Of a stretch of DNA of 64,000 nt, positions 1-8,608 are shown piece by piece. Both the position numbers and the translations under genes were made by a program. The stretch is from Sphingomonadales bacterium. Its GTDB lineage: Bacteria; Pseudomonadota; Alphaproteobacteria; Sphingomonadales; Sphingomonadaceae. The DNA lies in the NCBI GenBank assembly GCA_027486415.1, contig JAIXPC010000002.1, positions 1-64,000 of the forward strand, given 5' to 3'. The notes below the pieces were generated by a model. That model did no database searches, was not told where the DNA came from, and saw only the letters and a list, made by a program, of their open reading frames with translations. Positions within the stretch are counted from its first letter, which is position 1; every line of letters begins with the position of its first letter.

Positions 1-545
1 CCGCCGCCCACATGTCCCTTCATCAAAACCTACAATGAGAAAGAACGACACCAATCCACCACCCGCTTGACCAGGCTCCAGACCGGCATCTTGTTCGAAG
101 TCGGCAACGAACGCTTCGCACTGATTTTTCAATCAGGCAGTGGTTCCGTTGTCGGCGACGGGGGCGGCTTATGATCGCCTCGAAGCATCCCGTCAACAAC
201 TTTTTTCGTCGCGTTCCGCACAGGGCAAAACGGGCGAAATCCCGATACCGCAACGATTATCTGCCCACTTTGTCGGCGGGTCAAGATGACCGATGCTGTT
301 GTCTTGGCGATCCGGAGGACATCGCTCGAAAGCGGCACCCCCGTCGACCGGGAGCGCTCCTCTATGGGCCAGACGCCACGGCTGCAAGCAGTTTCTTTGC
401 GGAAGCGTGAAATTTTCTGTCGGCGCATTGGAACAAGCGTGCCGTAGCCCTGTTTGTGAGCGCCGTGATGCAGGAGGCGCGGCGTATGCAGTCACGACCT
501 GTCCTGACCAGCCCGCCGCTGTTTGCGTCTTCCCAGACGCTGCTC
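1..545. other. No supported gene at left edge
   Basis: I see no gene here that I can support. A plus-strand frame is open from base 1 to a TGA at 172-174 (57 codons). It could be the 3' end of a gene that starts outside the window, but its sequence resembles no family I know. Several other short frames exist on both strands without ribosome binding sites or recognisable motifs. The stretch is downstream of the minus-strand CBS gene and shows no clear terminator hairpin with a T-run. Confidence 0.3.
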
Positions 546-965
546 TCAGCTCGCGATGTAGTGCTTCAGCGATTCGGCTTCCGCTTCAGCATCCTCGATC
601 CGGCGTTTCACCAGGTCCCCAATCGACACCAGGCCGAGCAATTCGCCATTTTCGACAACAGGAAGATGTCGGAAACGACGGTCCGTCATGATGGACATGG
701 CATCGCAAATGCTGGTGCGCGGAGACGCCGTGATCACCGGCGCCGTCATCAGATCGGATGCACGGGCATCCAGCACGGCCTTTCCGTGCGTGTGCATGCA
801 GCGGCAGATGTCGCGTTCACTGACCAGGCCAACGATGGCCTTGCCCTCAATCACGAGGACGGCTCCGATTCGGTGCTGATAAAGAAGTTCGGCGATCCGG
901 CTGACATCAGTATCGGGCGTCACTGTGACAAGCGGCTGCTTGCCCACGAGAATCGAACCAAGCAT
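546..965 (-). CDS. CBS domain-containing protein
   Basis: This is a 139-residue protein made almost entirely of two tandem CBS motifs (about residues 8-60 and 72-127), a module that usually binds adenine nucleotides and senses energy state. Hallmarks are VSERDI at the end of the first motif, RHLPVVENGELLGLVS in the second, and an acidic helical tail ending in YIAS, typical of stand-alone two-CBS proteins. I chose the ATG at 965 because GGGAGG lies just upstream. The frame runs on to 1064 but that extension has no CBS similarity. It is divergent from the small membrane protein at 1049. Its partner or ligand cannot be read from sequence. Confidence 0.88.
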   Translation of the reverse strand: MLGSILVGKQPLVTVTPDTDVSRIAELLYQHRIGAVLVIEGKAIVGLVSERDICRCMHTHGKAVLDARASDLMTAPVITASPRTSICDAMSIMTDRRFRHLPVVENGELLGLVSIGDLVKRRIEDAEAEAESLKHYIAS

Positions 966-1048
966 GATCCGCCTCCCCAATCGTGGCCCGTGGATCGGCG
1001 CCACGCAGACGCAATGATGCGCCCAACCCGCCCGGAAGGCAAAGCACA

Positions 1049-1321
1049 ATGACCATTCGCCCAACGGTTCAACCCGATCCTGAGGAATCGCCTTGGGTGC
1101 CGTTTCGGCGGCTGATGCGGATCGTGGTCGCCTGCGCTTTGGCGGCGGTGGCCGCAGGCCTGGCCGCGCTGCATTTCACCAATGCGCCGGCGCGGTGGGA
1201 ATTGTGGCTGGCCGTGGCCGGCGGCATTGGCGGCACCGTCCTGTTGACGGGCGCATTGATGGGCCTGGTATTCGTGTCCAACCGTTCGGGACACGATGAT
1301 CATGTGGGCCGGAGCGACTGA
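1049..1321 (+). CDS. Small two-helix membrane protein
   Basis: A 90-residue protein with a charged, proline-rich N-terminus (about 20 residues) and two hydrophobic segments, about residues 24-45 and 55-76, each long enough to span the membrane. The short loop between them carries Asn, Arg and Trp, and the C-terminal tail is hydrophilic. The ATG at 1049 has GGAAGG about ten bases upstream; upstream in-frame starts are less well placed. I recognise no domain. It is convergent with the DUF4167 gene and its stop codon lies inside a hairpin. The function is unknown. Confidence 0.65.
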   Translation: MTIRPTVQPDPEESPWVPFRRLMRIVVACALAAVAAGLAALHFTNAPARWELWLAVAGGIGGTVLLTGALMGLVFVSNRSGHDDHVGRSD

Positions 1322-1332
1322 CCCCGGCCCAC
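1304..1332. terminator. Hairpin between convergent genes
   Basis: GTGGGCCGG (1304-1312) pairs perfectly with CCGGCCCAC (1324-1332) around an 11-base loop that contains the stop codon of the upstream plus-strand gene. The arms extend further with a bulge through TGATC. There is no T-run on either side, so it is a strong hairpin that may end or stabilise transcripts of the two convergent genes rather than a classic intrinsic terminator. Confidence 0.35.
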
Positions 1333-1345
1333 GATCACCAAATGA

Positions 1346-2161
1346 TCATTCTGCCGATTCGGCCTCGGCCGCCGGCTTGCGGGTGCGCGTGCGACGGCGT
1401 GGGGCCGCCTCTTCCGCAGCAGCCGCTTCGACCGTGGCCGATTCGACAGCCGGCGCGTCGACAGTCTCGACCGGATCACGACTCAAGCCGAGCCGACGCC
1501 CCTCTCCGCGCGACACGGCCGGCGGCAGCGCCTGCAACAATGATTCACGCCCGGCGGTGTCGGTCACCTCAGCGTCACCGTCCTGGCGCTGTTCGCCGCG
1601 ATCGCGACGATCACGCTGCCAGTCGCGGCGCCCTTCGTCGCGGGGACGGTCGTCCCGCGGGCGGTCATCACGGCGGTCGTCACGGCGCTCGCCACGCGGG
1701 CGGTCGTCGCGGCGGTCATCACGCTGACGGTCATTGCGATTGCGATCACCGCGGGGGCGGTCATCACGGCGGTCATCCCGGCGGTCTTCGCGGGAACGCT
1801 CATCCCGGCGATCTTCGCCTTCGTCATCCCCACCGTCGGTTTCGGCCATGTCCGATTCGGTCTCCATGCCGTCATCGTCATATCCTTCGCGGCCGCGGCG
1901 GCCTTCCGGCTGACGATCACGATGGTCACCAAGCAGTCGGAAATAATGTTCGGCATACTGCAGATAATATTCTGCGGTCACGCGATCGCCGGCCTGCTGG
2001 GCGTCACGCGCCAGCGCGCGATATTTTTCCAGCAGCTGGGTGGCATTGCCGCGCTGGCGGTTGTCCAACCGCGCGCCATAATTGTTGCCACCGGCCATCT
2101 GTTGCGGGCGCGGACCATTGTTGCCGCCACCACGCCGCCGCCGCTGGTTGTTCCTGATCAA
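1346..2161 (-). CDS. DUF4167 domain protein, probable RNA-binding
   Basis: The N-terminal 90 residues hold the alphaproteobacterial DUF4167 domain: a basic NNQRRRRGGGNN start, then RLDNRQRGNATQLLEKY and DRVTAEYYLQYAEHYFRLL. The rest is low-complexity Arg/Asp sequence (RRDDRPRD-like repeats, about residues 120-200) and an Ala/Glu-rich tail ending RRTRTRKPAAEAESAE. The likely start is the TTG at 2161 with GGGGA eight bases upstream, because family members begin almost at the NNQRRRR stretch; the frame continues to an ATG at 2365 without family similarity. The family is not experimentally understood; nucleic-acid binding is inferred from the basic disordered regions. Length from the TTG is 271 residues. 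Confidence 0.8.
   Translation of the reverse strand: MIRNNQRRRRGGGNNGPRPQQMAGGNNYGARLDNRQRGNATQLLEKYRALARDAQQAGDRVTAEYYLQYAEHYFRLLGDHRDRQPEGRRGREGYDDDGMETESDMAETDGGDDEGEDRRDERSREDRRDDRRDDRPRGDRNRNDRQRDDRRDDRPRGERRDDRRDDRPRDDRPRDEGRRDWQRDRRDRGEQRQDGDAEVTDTAGRESLLQALPPAVSRGEGRRLGLSRDPVETVDAPAVESATVEAAAAEEAAPRRRTRTRKPAAEAESAE
1640..1815 (-). repeat. Degenerate short repeats coding Arg/Asp units
   Basis: Imperfect 9-15 base units built on CGGTCATCACGG and CGGTCGTC recur many times inside the DUF4167 gene. They encode RRDD, RPRD and RGDR units in frame. The units vary in sequence and length, as expected for a coding low-complexity tract maintained at protein level. Confidence 0.75.
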
Positions 2162-2401
2162 GATCGTCGTCCCCGTTGCCTGGCCGGTTTTGCGGCCGCT
2201 GTTGGGTGAAATTCGGGCCCCTGCGCGCGACTGCGGCTCCAGACCCCTGAGCCATAAGCGACCGGCTTGCCCCATCCCCGAGGTTGCCGATTGACACTGC
2301 GCGAGAGGCAAGCGCCGCATCCATGCAGCGGTTACCTGATTCGGGCTTAGCCGCGCCAGGCCCATCCGCCAAGGAAAAAACGACTTGACCCCACGGTGGC
2401 T

Positions 2402-3205
2402 TTATCGCGCCACCTTGGGCGCCATGCCCGCCATCAGCTGGAAACAGGCTTCCGGATCCTGCCGCTTCAGCCCCAGCAGCTGCATTTCGGCAGCGCCGTC
2501 ACGGCCGACCGGGATCTCCGGGACGTTGCCGGTGATGCCCGCAATGATCTGCTGGGCGGCCTCATGAATGGAGATGCCACCATCGACGGGATCATCGCCG
2601 GCACCCTTTTGCGTGCCATCACCGGTCAGCGCATTGGCGCCAATGCCGGTGGCAACAAAACCGGGCGTCAACACGTGGACCTGGATGCCATACTGGGCGA
2701 TTTCGGCTCTGAGCGCATCGGACCAGCCGACAAGCGCGTGCTTGGCGGCGCAATAGCCGGTGCGGAGCGGCGAGCCGACCTTGCCGGCAACCGAGGCATT
2801 GTTGATGATTCGACCGGAACCACGCTTCACCATTGCCGGCAGGACCAGCTGGGTCAGCCGCAATGGCGCGAAGAAATCGATCTCCATCAGCGTTCGATAG
2901 ACGCCGAACGCGGTGTCCAGCGCCAGACTGCGCTGCGAGATGCCGGCATTGTTCACCAGCCAGTCGATGCCGCCGGTCGCCTGCTCGACGCGCGCCACGA
3001 TGGCGGGCAACGAATCAAGCTCTGTGGCCTCGAACGCCTCGACGATGCTGCCGGGGCAATCGCGCGCCACCGCTTCCAGCGCGCCCTGGTTGCGGCCCGA
3101 CAGCACCAGCCGCGCGCCTTGTGTGGCCAGCGCCAGCGCCAACCCCTTGCCGATGCCGGCCGAAGCCCCGGTGATCCAGATCGTCTTGCCAGCCACATCG
3201 CTCAT
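2402..3205 (-). CDS. SDR family oxidoreductase
   Basis: A 267-residue short-chain dehydrogenase/reductase. The Rossmann glycine motif TGASAGIGKG begins at residue 12, the NNAG motif follows in WLVNNAGISQ, and the catalytic YxxxK is in YCAAKHAL. Length and order of motifs match classical SDRs, so an NAD(P)-dependent alcohol or carbonyl reaction is expected; the substrate is unknown. The ATG at 3205 overlaps the stop codon of the upstream NnrU gene (ATGA), which fixes the start and implies translational coupling. An ATG five codons upstream is a weaker alternative. Confidence 0.85.
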   Translation of the reverse strand: MSDVAGKTIWITGASAGIGKGLALALATQGARLVLSGRNQGALEAVARDCPGSIVEAFEATELDSLPAIVARVEQATGGIDWLVNNAGISQRSLALDTAFGVYRTLMEIDFFAPLRLTQLVLPAMVKRGSGRIINNASVAGKVGSPLRTGYCAAKHALVGWSDALRAEIAQYGIQVHVLTPGFVATGIGANALTGDGTQKGAGDDPVDGGISIHEAAQQIIAGITGNVPEIPVGRDGAAEMQLLGLKRQDPEACFQLMAGMAPKVAR

Positions 3206-3897
3206 TGCAAATAACTCCATCCAGCTGCAGGCACACCGATCAGCATCGGGTGCGTCCACAGGATTACCAACCACAGCACCAGGCCGCCGGCCACCGGCAC
3301 CAGCCCCGGCCACAGCGCAGATGCCGGCTGTCGGCCGCCCAATATGGCCATGAACGGAATATGCGACGTGCGCGCCATGTGGACAGAGTACGACGGGTTC
3401 TGCGCCTTCTTCTTGCCGTCCTGCAGGGCCGATCCCACAAGCGCCAGTGTGCCGACGCCACCGACGAGAACGATGGTGCGCGGATCCGCGGTCATGATGA
3501 TGTGGACAGCGGCCCAGATGGCAAAGCTCCACATCATCGGGTGGCGCGTGATGCGCTGCAGGCCCTTGGGCTCACCATGCACGCCGGGCATCATGGCCGG
3601 GTTGGGCGAGGACACCGATCCGACGAAGAAGATCGCGGCCACCAGCATGGCAGCAAGGGCGGGGCCATAGGCACCTGCCGGCGTGTCCCACAATCTGGCC
3701 TTGGGGATCTGGCGCCACAACTGCACGGCACTGCCAAAGCTGGCCAAGGCGACCAACGAGTAGAGCAGGGCAAAGCCCTTTTCACCCAGCCGAGCCACCA
3801 ACGGTGCCCGCAGCGGATGCGACAACAATTCGTGGCTGACGACGAACGCGCCCACCAGCAATGCCAGCAGCAGCAGATCCGACACACACTCCCCCAT
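3202..3897 (-). CDS. NnrU family membrane protein
   Basis: A 231-residue integral membrane protein with about six hydrophobic segments. Features of the NnrU family are the early SHELLSHPLRAPLVARLGE, the RITRHPMMWSFAIWA segment in the middle, and the C-terminal WTHPMLIGV. NnrU proteins were named from nitrogen-oxide metabolism loci and resemble isoprenylcysteine methyltransferase-like membrane enzymes. No denitrification gene is nearby, so the role here is open. The ATG at 3897 is chosen as the first start after the preceding gene's stop; its ribosome site is weak. It overlaps the SDR gene by four bases. Confidence 0.8.
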   Translation of the reverse strand: MGECVSDLLLLALLVGAFVVSHELLSHPLRAPLVARLGEKGFALLYSLVALASFGSAVQLWRQIPKARLWDTPAGAYGPALAAMLVAAIFFVGSVSSPNPAMMPGVHGEPKGLQRITRHPMMWSFAIWAAVHIIMTADPRTIVLVGGVGTLALVGSALQDGKKKAQNPSYSVHMARTSHIPFMAILGGRQPASALWPGLVPVAGGLVLWLVILWTHPMLIGVPAAGWSYLQ

Positions 3898-3931
3898 CAC
3901 CCGCCGGCGGACCCATGCGCCGGCGCAACTT

Positions 3932-5233
3932 TCAGCGGGGATATTGCAGCGGCAGATCAGTGCGGCCAAGCGCTTTGTAGCGCTGGGCCAATTCGGTCTG
4001 CCGGCTCGTCATTGGCTGGGCCGCACCATCGATCCAAACGGCAACCGGCGTACTGGTCAGCTCCAGCGGATCGGCATCCCACAATACCAGATCGGCCCGC
4101 TTGCCGGCCTCCAGCGTGCCGGTATCGGCAAGGCCAAGGATCCGCGCCGGGTTGGCGGTGATGCTGGACAGAGCCTGCCCCTTGGTCAGCCCCTTGCCAC
4201 CGGGTACCAGGCCCTGCGCCACGGCATTGCCGGCATAGGCCGGGATGTTGACCGGCGTGCTGCCGCCAATGCCGCCCAGTGCCGCGATCGCCACCGTCAC
4301 GCCCGCTGCCTGCAGGTGGCCGACATTGTTGCGGGTAGAGGCCAGCGTTTCGAAATCGTCGGGCAGATCATGCAGCGTGTGGGTGATCACCGGCACGCCG
4401 GCGCGAGCGATGTCGGCGGCGACCAGCCAGGCTTCGCGCGCTCCGATCAGAACGGGACGCAGCGCCGGGTAACGCGCCTTCAGCTTGAGGACTTCCGTGA
4501 TGTCACTGGCGCGATCGGCATGGACAAACAGCGCCTGCCGCCCGTAGATCACCTGGGCCAGCGCCTCGGCATCCAGACGCTTCGCCAATGATCCCGAATC
4601 CTGCCCACGATCAAAGCTGGCGGGTGTCGCCGCCAGTCGCTGTGCCTCCGCAAACATGTTGGCGAGCTGCGCCCACGCCGCCGGGCGGGACCCGCCGGCC
4701 AGACGTGCGCCATTTTCGCCCATCTCCATATACTGGAAGGCGCGGGCGCGCGTGACGGCAGGGCCGGATTCGGCAAGGCTGATCACCGCGCCCTGCCCGC
4801 CAAACAGCGTGCTCGCCGAATCGGGGACGGCGGCGGCGCGGGTGACACCGGCCATGCGCGCAATCGCGATGTGCAAGGATCGCGGATTGACCGCGGTGGA
4901 CAGGTCGAGCGCCGCCGAGAACGCCGACTGGCGCGCCCCGCCATCATTCGTCTCGCGCACGCCATTCACCTCGGAAATGCCAAGGTCGGTTGCGGCGGCG
5001 ATGATGCCGGGGGTGAGGACGCGCCCCTTTGCATCGATGACGCTTGCGCCCGCTGGCACGGCCACGCCCTTGCCGACGGCGGTGATGCGACCATTGTCAA
5101 AAACCAGCGTCCCACCTTCGATCACCGTCTCGCCGCGGGCGGTGAGGATGGTGGCACCAACAATGGCGGTGGGCGCGGCAGCCGCGGAGACCGCAGCCCC
5201 GGCCAGCAGGAGGGCCATGACGTGACGGATCAT
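3932..5233 (-). CDS. Exported amidohydrolase-like protein, HxH site lost
   Basis: A 433-residue protein with a signal peptide (cleavage near residue 20, AAAAPTA), the beta-sandwich that starts composite amidohydrolases (GGTLVFDNGRITAVG) and the C-terminal return LGLADTGTLEAGKRADLVLWDADP. Where the family has DxHxH after the first sandwich, this protein reads GIIAAATDLG, so the two metal-binding histidines are Ala81 and Asp83. Other barrel ligands are also hard to place. It is therefore probably a non-catalytic or re-purposed partner of the intact amidohydrolase encoded just upstream, with which it shares an ATGA overlap (5230-5233). The overlap fixes the start. Confidence 0.8.
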   Translation of the reverse strand: MIRHVMALLLAGAAVSAAAAPTAIVGATILTARGETVIEGGTLVFDNGRITAVGKGVAVPAGASVIDAKGRVLTPGIIAAATDLGISEVNGVRETNDGGARQSAFSAALDLSTAVNPRSLHIAIARMAGVTRAAAVPDSASTLFGGQGAVISLAESGPAVTRARAFQYMEMGENGARLAGGSRPAAWAQLANMFAEAQRLAATPASFDRGQDSGSLAKRLDAEALAQVIYGRQALFVHADRASDITEVLKLKARYPALRPVLIGAREAWLVAADIARAGVPVITHTLHDLPDDFETLASTRNNVGHLQAAGVTVAIAALGGIGGSTPVNIPAYAGNAVAQGLVPGGKGLTKGQALSSITANPARILGLADTGTLEAGKRADLVLWDADPLELTSTPVAVWIDGAAQPMTSRQTELAQRYKALGRTDLPLQYPR

Positions 5234-6651
5234 TTCACCTCTCCCACGCCCGGCTGGCCCAGTTCGAAATCCGCCGTCGGTCGCCGCCTGGGATCGCCCC
5301 AGTCGTACATCACCGCGCCATCCACCCACACCTGCATCGGGCGGGCATAGACACTGAAGGGTTCGGCCGACCACAACACGACGTCGGCCGCCTTGCCGAC
5401 TTCCAGGCTGCCGGTGCGATCGCCGATGCCAAGGCCCCTGGCGGGGTTGAGGCTGAGCCACGTCCACGCCAGTTCCGGCGCGATGGTGAAGCCAAGCCGG
5501 CGACCGGCGGCCATGGCCTTGGCGGCTTCCTGGTTCAGGCGCTGAATACCGTTTTCATCGTCGCTGTGGACGATGGCGCAGGCGCCGGCAGCGTTCACCA
5601 GCGCGATATTCTCGCGGATGCCGTCATAGCTTTCCATCTTGAAGCCATACCAATCCGCCCACATCGCCGAGCAGATGCCTTCGGCCTTCAGCATGTCGGC
5701 GATCTTGTAGCTTTCCACCGCGTGGTGGAAGGCGGTCACCTTGTAACCGAACTCGTGGCTCATGCTGATCACGTTGGCCATCTCGTCAGCGCGATAGCAG
5801 TGGTTCTGCACCAGGATTTCGCCGTTGAGCACGCCCATCAGGGTGTCCAGGGCCAGTTCGCGGCGCGGCGCATCGGTGGGCTTGGCGGTGCCGGCCTGAG
5901 CACGGCGGGTGTAATCATCCCAGCGCCGTTTGTAGTTGGTCGCATCCGACCACAACTGGCGGGCATAGGCGATATTGCCCATGCGGGTCGCCGGGAGCTG
6001 GTTGCGACTGCCATAGACGCGCTTGGGGTTCTCCCCGCACGCCATCTTCAAGCTGTAGGGCGCGCCCGGAAACTTCATCTCCTGCACACTACGGCCATAG
6101 ACCGGCTTCAGCGTCACGCCGCGCCCGCCGAACAGGTTCGCCGAACCGGGCAGAACGTGCAGCGCAGTGATGCCGCCAGCAAGCGCCCGGCTGAAGCCAG
6201 GGTCTTGCGGCCACACGCTGTGTTCGGCCCACACTTCCGGGCGGGCCGGGCTGGTGCCCTCGTTGCCGTCGCTGTGCGCCTCCACGCCTGGGCTGGGATA
6301 GACGCCCAGATGGCTGTGAATGTCGATGATGCCGGCGGTGACATATTTGCCCGCCGCCTCGATCAGCCTGGCCCCGGCCGGGACGGTCACCGTCTGGCCG
6401 ATTTCGGCGACCTTGCCGCCTTCCAGCCGGATCATGCCGTTGTCGATCCGGTGCCCGGCGCCATCATAGATGGTCGCGCCGCGAATCACGGTCACGGCAC
6501 CCGGATAGGGCTTGTACTGGCTGGGCCACGGGTCTTTCGACACGCTCACCACTTCGGGCGGCGCTGCCGGCGGTTGCGCCTTGTCCTTCGCTGCCGCGCC
6601 CGCTGCCATCAGCGCGAAAGCGGCTGCACCCATCATCAGAACGGATCGCAT
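5230..6651 (-). CDS. Exported metal-dependent amidohydrolase
   Basis: A 473-residue secreted amidohydrolase of the imidazolonepropionase-like group. A signal peptide (MRSVLMMGAAAFALMAAG, cleavage near AAAKD) precedes the sandwich VIRGATIYDGAG, and DIHSHLG gives metal ligands His112 and His114. Further ligand candidates are in QNHCYRADE, FHHAVE and VHSDDE, and the closing motif is GIGDRTGSLEVGKAADVVLW. The ATG at 6651 is preferred over the one at 6660 because GGGGAG lies nine bases upstream of the former and touches the latter. Members of this group include dipeptidases, and the neighbouring POT transporter fits a peptide substrate, but specificity is inferred. Confidence 0.88.
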   Translation of the reverse strand: MRSVLMMGAAAFALMAAGAAAKDKAQPPAAPPEVVSVSKDPWPSQYKPYPGAVTVIRGATIYDGAGHRIDNGMIRLEGGKVAEIGQTVTVPAGARLIEAAGKYVTAGIIDIHSHLGVYPSPGVEAHSDGNEGTSPARPEVWAEHSVWPQDPGFSRALAGGITALHVLPGSANLFGGRGVTLKPVYGRSVQEMKFPGAPYSLKMACGENPKRVYGSRNQLPATRMGNIAYARQLWSDATNYKRRWDDYTRRAQAGTAKPTDAPRRELALDTLMGVLNGEILVQNHCYRADEMANVISMSHEFGYKVTAFHHAVESYKIADMLKAEGICSAMWADWYGFKMESYDGIRENIALVNAAGACAIVHSDDENGIQRLNQEAAKAMAAGRRLGFTIAPELAWTWLSLNPARGLGIGDRTGSLEVGKAADVVLWSAEPFSVYARPMQVWVDGAVMYDWGDPRRRPTADFELGQPGVGEVK

Positions 6652-6726
6652 CGTGATCATCTCCCCGCTGGCCTGATTGGGCCAGTGGGGAGGGCGCGGA
6701 TATTACGGGAAATCCCGTAGTCGGCC

Positions 6727-8487
6727 TTATTTCACGCCGTGCATCAAGCGCTTGAGCAGCGGCGAGACCAACAGCAGCACGCCGCCGATGGCCGCCGAAG
6801 CAAGGCCGATGGTTTCGAACACCCCGGCATAGGTATCCAGGCTGACCTTGAGGTTGGTCACCTGCCCACCCACCGTCTCGACGCTGGCCACCTGTGCCAC
6901 AAGGCCGCCGACATATTGCGCGCAGGCGATGGAGACGAACCACAGGCCCATCATCAGGCCGACGATACGGGCGATCGACAGTTTGGTGACCATGCTGAGG
7001 CCGACCGGCGAGATCATCAGTTCGGCCATGGAGTGGATGAGATACAGGCCGGCCAGCCACCAGACGCTGACCTTGAAATCCGGCCCGGCGAACTGGCTGC
7101 CCCAGACGAGGAACAGGAAGCCGCCACCGACACCGGCCAGCGCCATGCCGAACTTGACCGGAATGCCCGGTTCCAGCCCGCGCCGCCCCAGCGCCTGCCA
7201 CATCAGGCTGAACAGCGGGGCCAGCATGACGATGAAGATGGCGTTGAAGAATTGGGTCTGCCCCGGCGAAATCTCAAACAGGCCGAAGATCGACAGATCG
7301 GTGTTGCGCGCGGCGAACAGGGTCAGGCTGGATCCGGCCTGTTCGAACAACGTCCAGAACACCACGTTGAAGACGATCAGGATGATTGCCGCCAGCATCA
7401 TCTGCCATTCCTGCCGGTTGCCATAGATCACCGACCAGATCGGGATCAGCACGACGCAGGCGAGGAAGGTGCCGAACAGCACCTTGCCGAGGATCGGCAG
7501 GCCCATCAGATAACCGATGAAGCCGGCGCCTTCCACCGGCGGCGGCGCTTCCATCAGGTTGGTGAACAGGAACCACACCAGCGGCACGCAGGCGATGGCG
7601 CCCAGATAGATCGGGAGATCGCGCTTGGGGGCATTTTCCGGCGGTTCGCCATAGCCTTCCAGTTTCGGCCCGGCGAACTGGATCAGGAACCAGCTCAACG
7701 CCATGCCCAGCGCCGCCAGCAGGAAGCCGGCCCACCAGCCATAGGCATCCGCCAGGAACGGACAGGCGAGCTGGCTGCCCAGCGAGCCGAGGTTGATCCC
7801 CATGTAGAAGATGGTGAAGCCGGCATCGCGGCGCGGATCGCCCTTGGCATACAGGCTGCCCACCATCGTCGAGATGTTGGGCTTGAAGAAGCCGTTGCCG
7901 ATGGTGACGGCGGACAGGCCGAGCAGCATGATGGTGACGAACAGCGCATCACGCTCACCGCCGGCTTCGAAACCGCCCTTGGCGATGCGGCGCGCTTCGC
8001 TGCCATCGCCCGCCAGCAGCGACACGCTGCCATCCTCGTTGCCCTTGATCTGCAGTTTCTGGCCATCGATCGCGACAAACTGCGTCTTGTCGTTGCCGCT
8101 GGTTTCAACCGTGACGGCATATTGCTGGCCGTCGATCTTGGCCCAGGGCTTCGCCGCCTCCCCGCCAAAGCACAGAGTGAAATAGCCCAGCGCCATCAGG
8201 ATGGCGCCGAACTTCACCGCCTTCTTCGACCCGAGATAATTGTCGGCCAGCAGGCCGCCGACCAGCGGGGTGAGATACACGAGGGCGGTGAAACCGCCAT
8301 AGAGGCTGGTCGTCGTGCTGTCGGAAAACAGGAAATGCTGGGCAAGATACAACGTCAGCAGTGCCCGCATGCCGTAATAGCCAAAGCGCTCCATGGCTTC
8401 GGTGGTGAACAGCCGCGCCAGCTGCGCCGGGTGTCCGAACCATTGCGGGCGGGTGTCTGCCACCGCCGCGCTCGCGTTCTCGCTCAA
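6727..8487 (-). CDS. POT family peptide:H+ symporter
   Basis: A 586-residue proton-coupled oligopeptide transporter with about 14 membrane segments. The ExxERFxYYG proton-coupling signature is present as EAMERFGYYGMR near residue 30, followed by SLYGGFTALVYLTPLVGG and FFKPNISTMVG, both typical of the family. An extracytoplasmic or loop insertion of about 90 residues after GYFTLCFGGEAA is hydrophilic (KIDGQQYAVTV onward). The start is a TTG at 8487 with AGGGAGACAGG upstream; the longer frame to 8835 has no transporter similarity. It lies next to three exported amidohydrolases and probably imports their peptide substrates or products. Confidence 0.9.
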   Translation of the reverse strand: MSENASAAVADTRPQWFGHPAQLARLFTTEAMERFGYYGMRALLTLYLAQHFLFSDSTTTSLYGGFTALVYLTPLVGGLLADNYLGSKKAVKFGAILMALGYFTLCFGGEAAKPWAKIDGQQYAVTVETSGNDKTQFVAIDGQKLQIKGNEDGSVSLLAGDGSEARRIAKGGFEAGGERDALFVTIMLLGLSAVTIGNGFFKPNISTMVGSLYAKGDPRRDAGFTIFYMGINLGSLGSQLACPFLADAYGWWAGFLLAALGMALSWFLIQFAGPKLEGYGEPPENAPKRDLPIYLGAIACVPLVWFLFTNLMEAPPPVEGAGFIGYLMGLPILGKVLFGTFLACVVLIPIWSVIYGNRQEWQMMLAAIILIVFNVVFWTLFEQAGSSLTLFAARNTDLSIFGLFEISPGQTQFFNAIFIVMLAPLFSLMWQALGRRGLEPGIPVKFGMALAGVGGGFLFLVWGSQFAGPDFKVSVWWLAGLYLIHSMAELMISPVGLSMVTKLSIARIVGLMMGLWFVSIACAQYVGGLVAQVASVETVGGQVTNLKVSLDTYAGVFETIGLASAAIGGVLLLVSPLLKRLMHGVK

Positions 8488-8608
8488 ATCCTGTCTCCCT
8501 CGCGCGCACCTTGCCGGCTCGCCGTCCTGTCGCCGTTGATAGCGGTGGTCGCGGCTGCCGCCAAGCGGACGCTTGACGAGCGCGCTGGCGAGGAGTCTGC
8601 TTGCGGGC

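Noticed and set aside
1-545. Mobile element or prophage remnant at the left edge.
   Set aside because: No transposase or integrase motif, inverted terminal repeat or tRNA attachment site can be seen.
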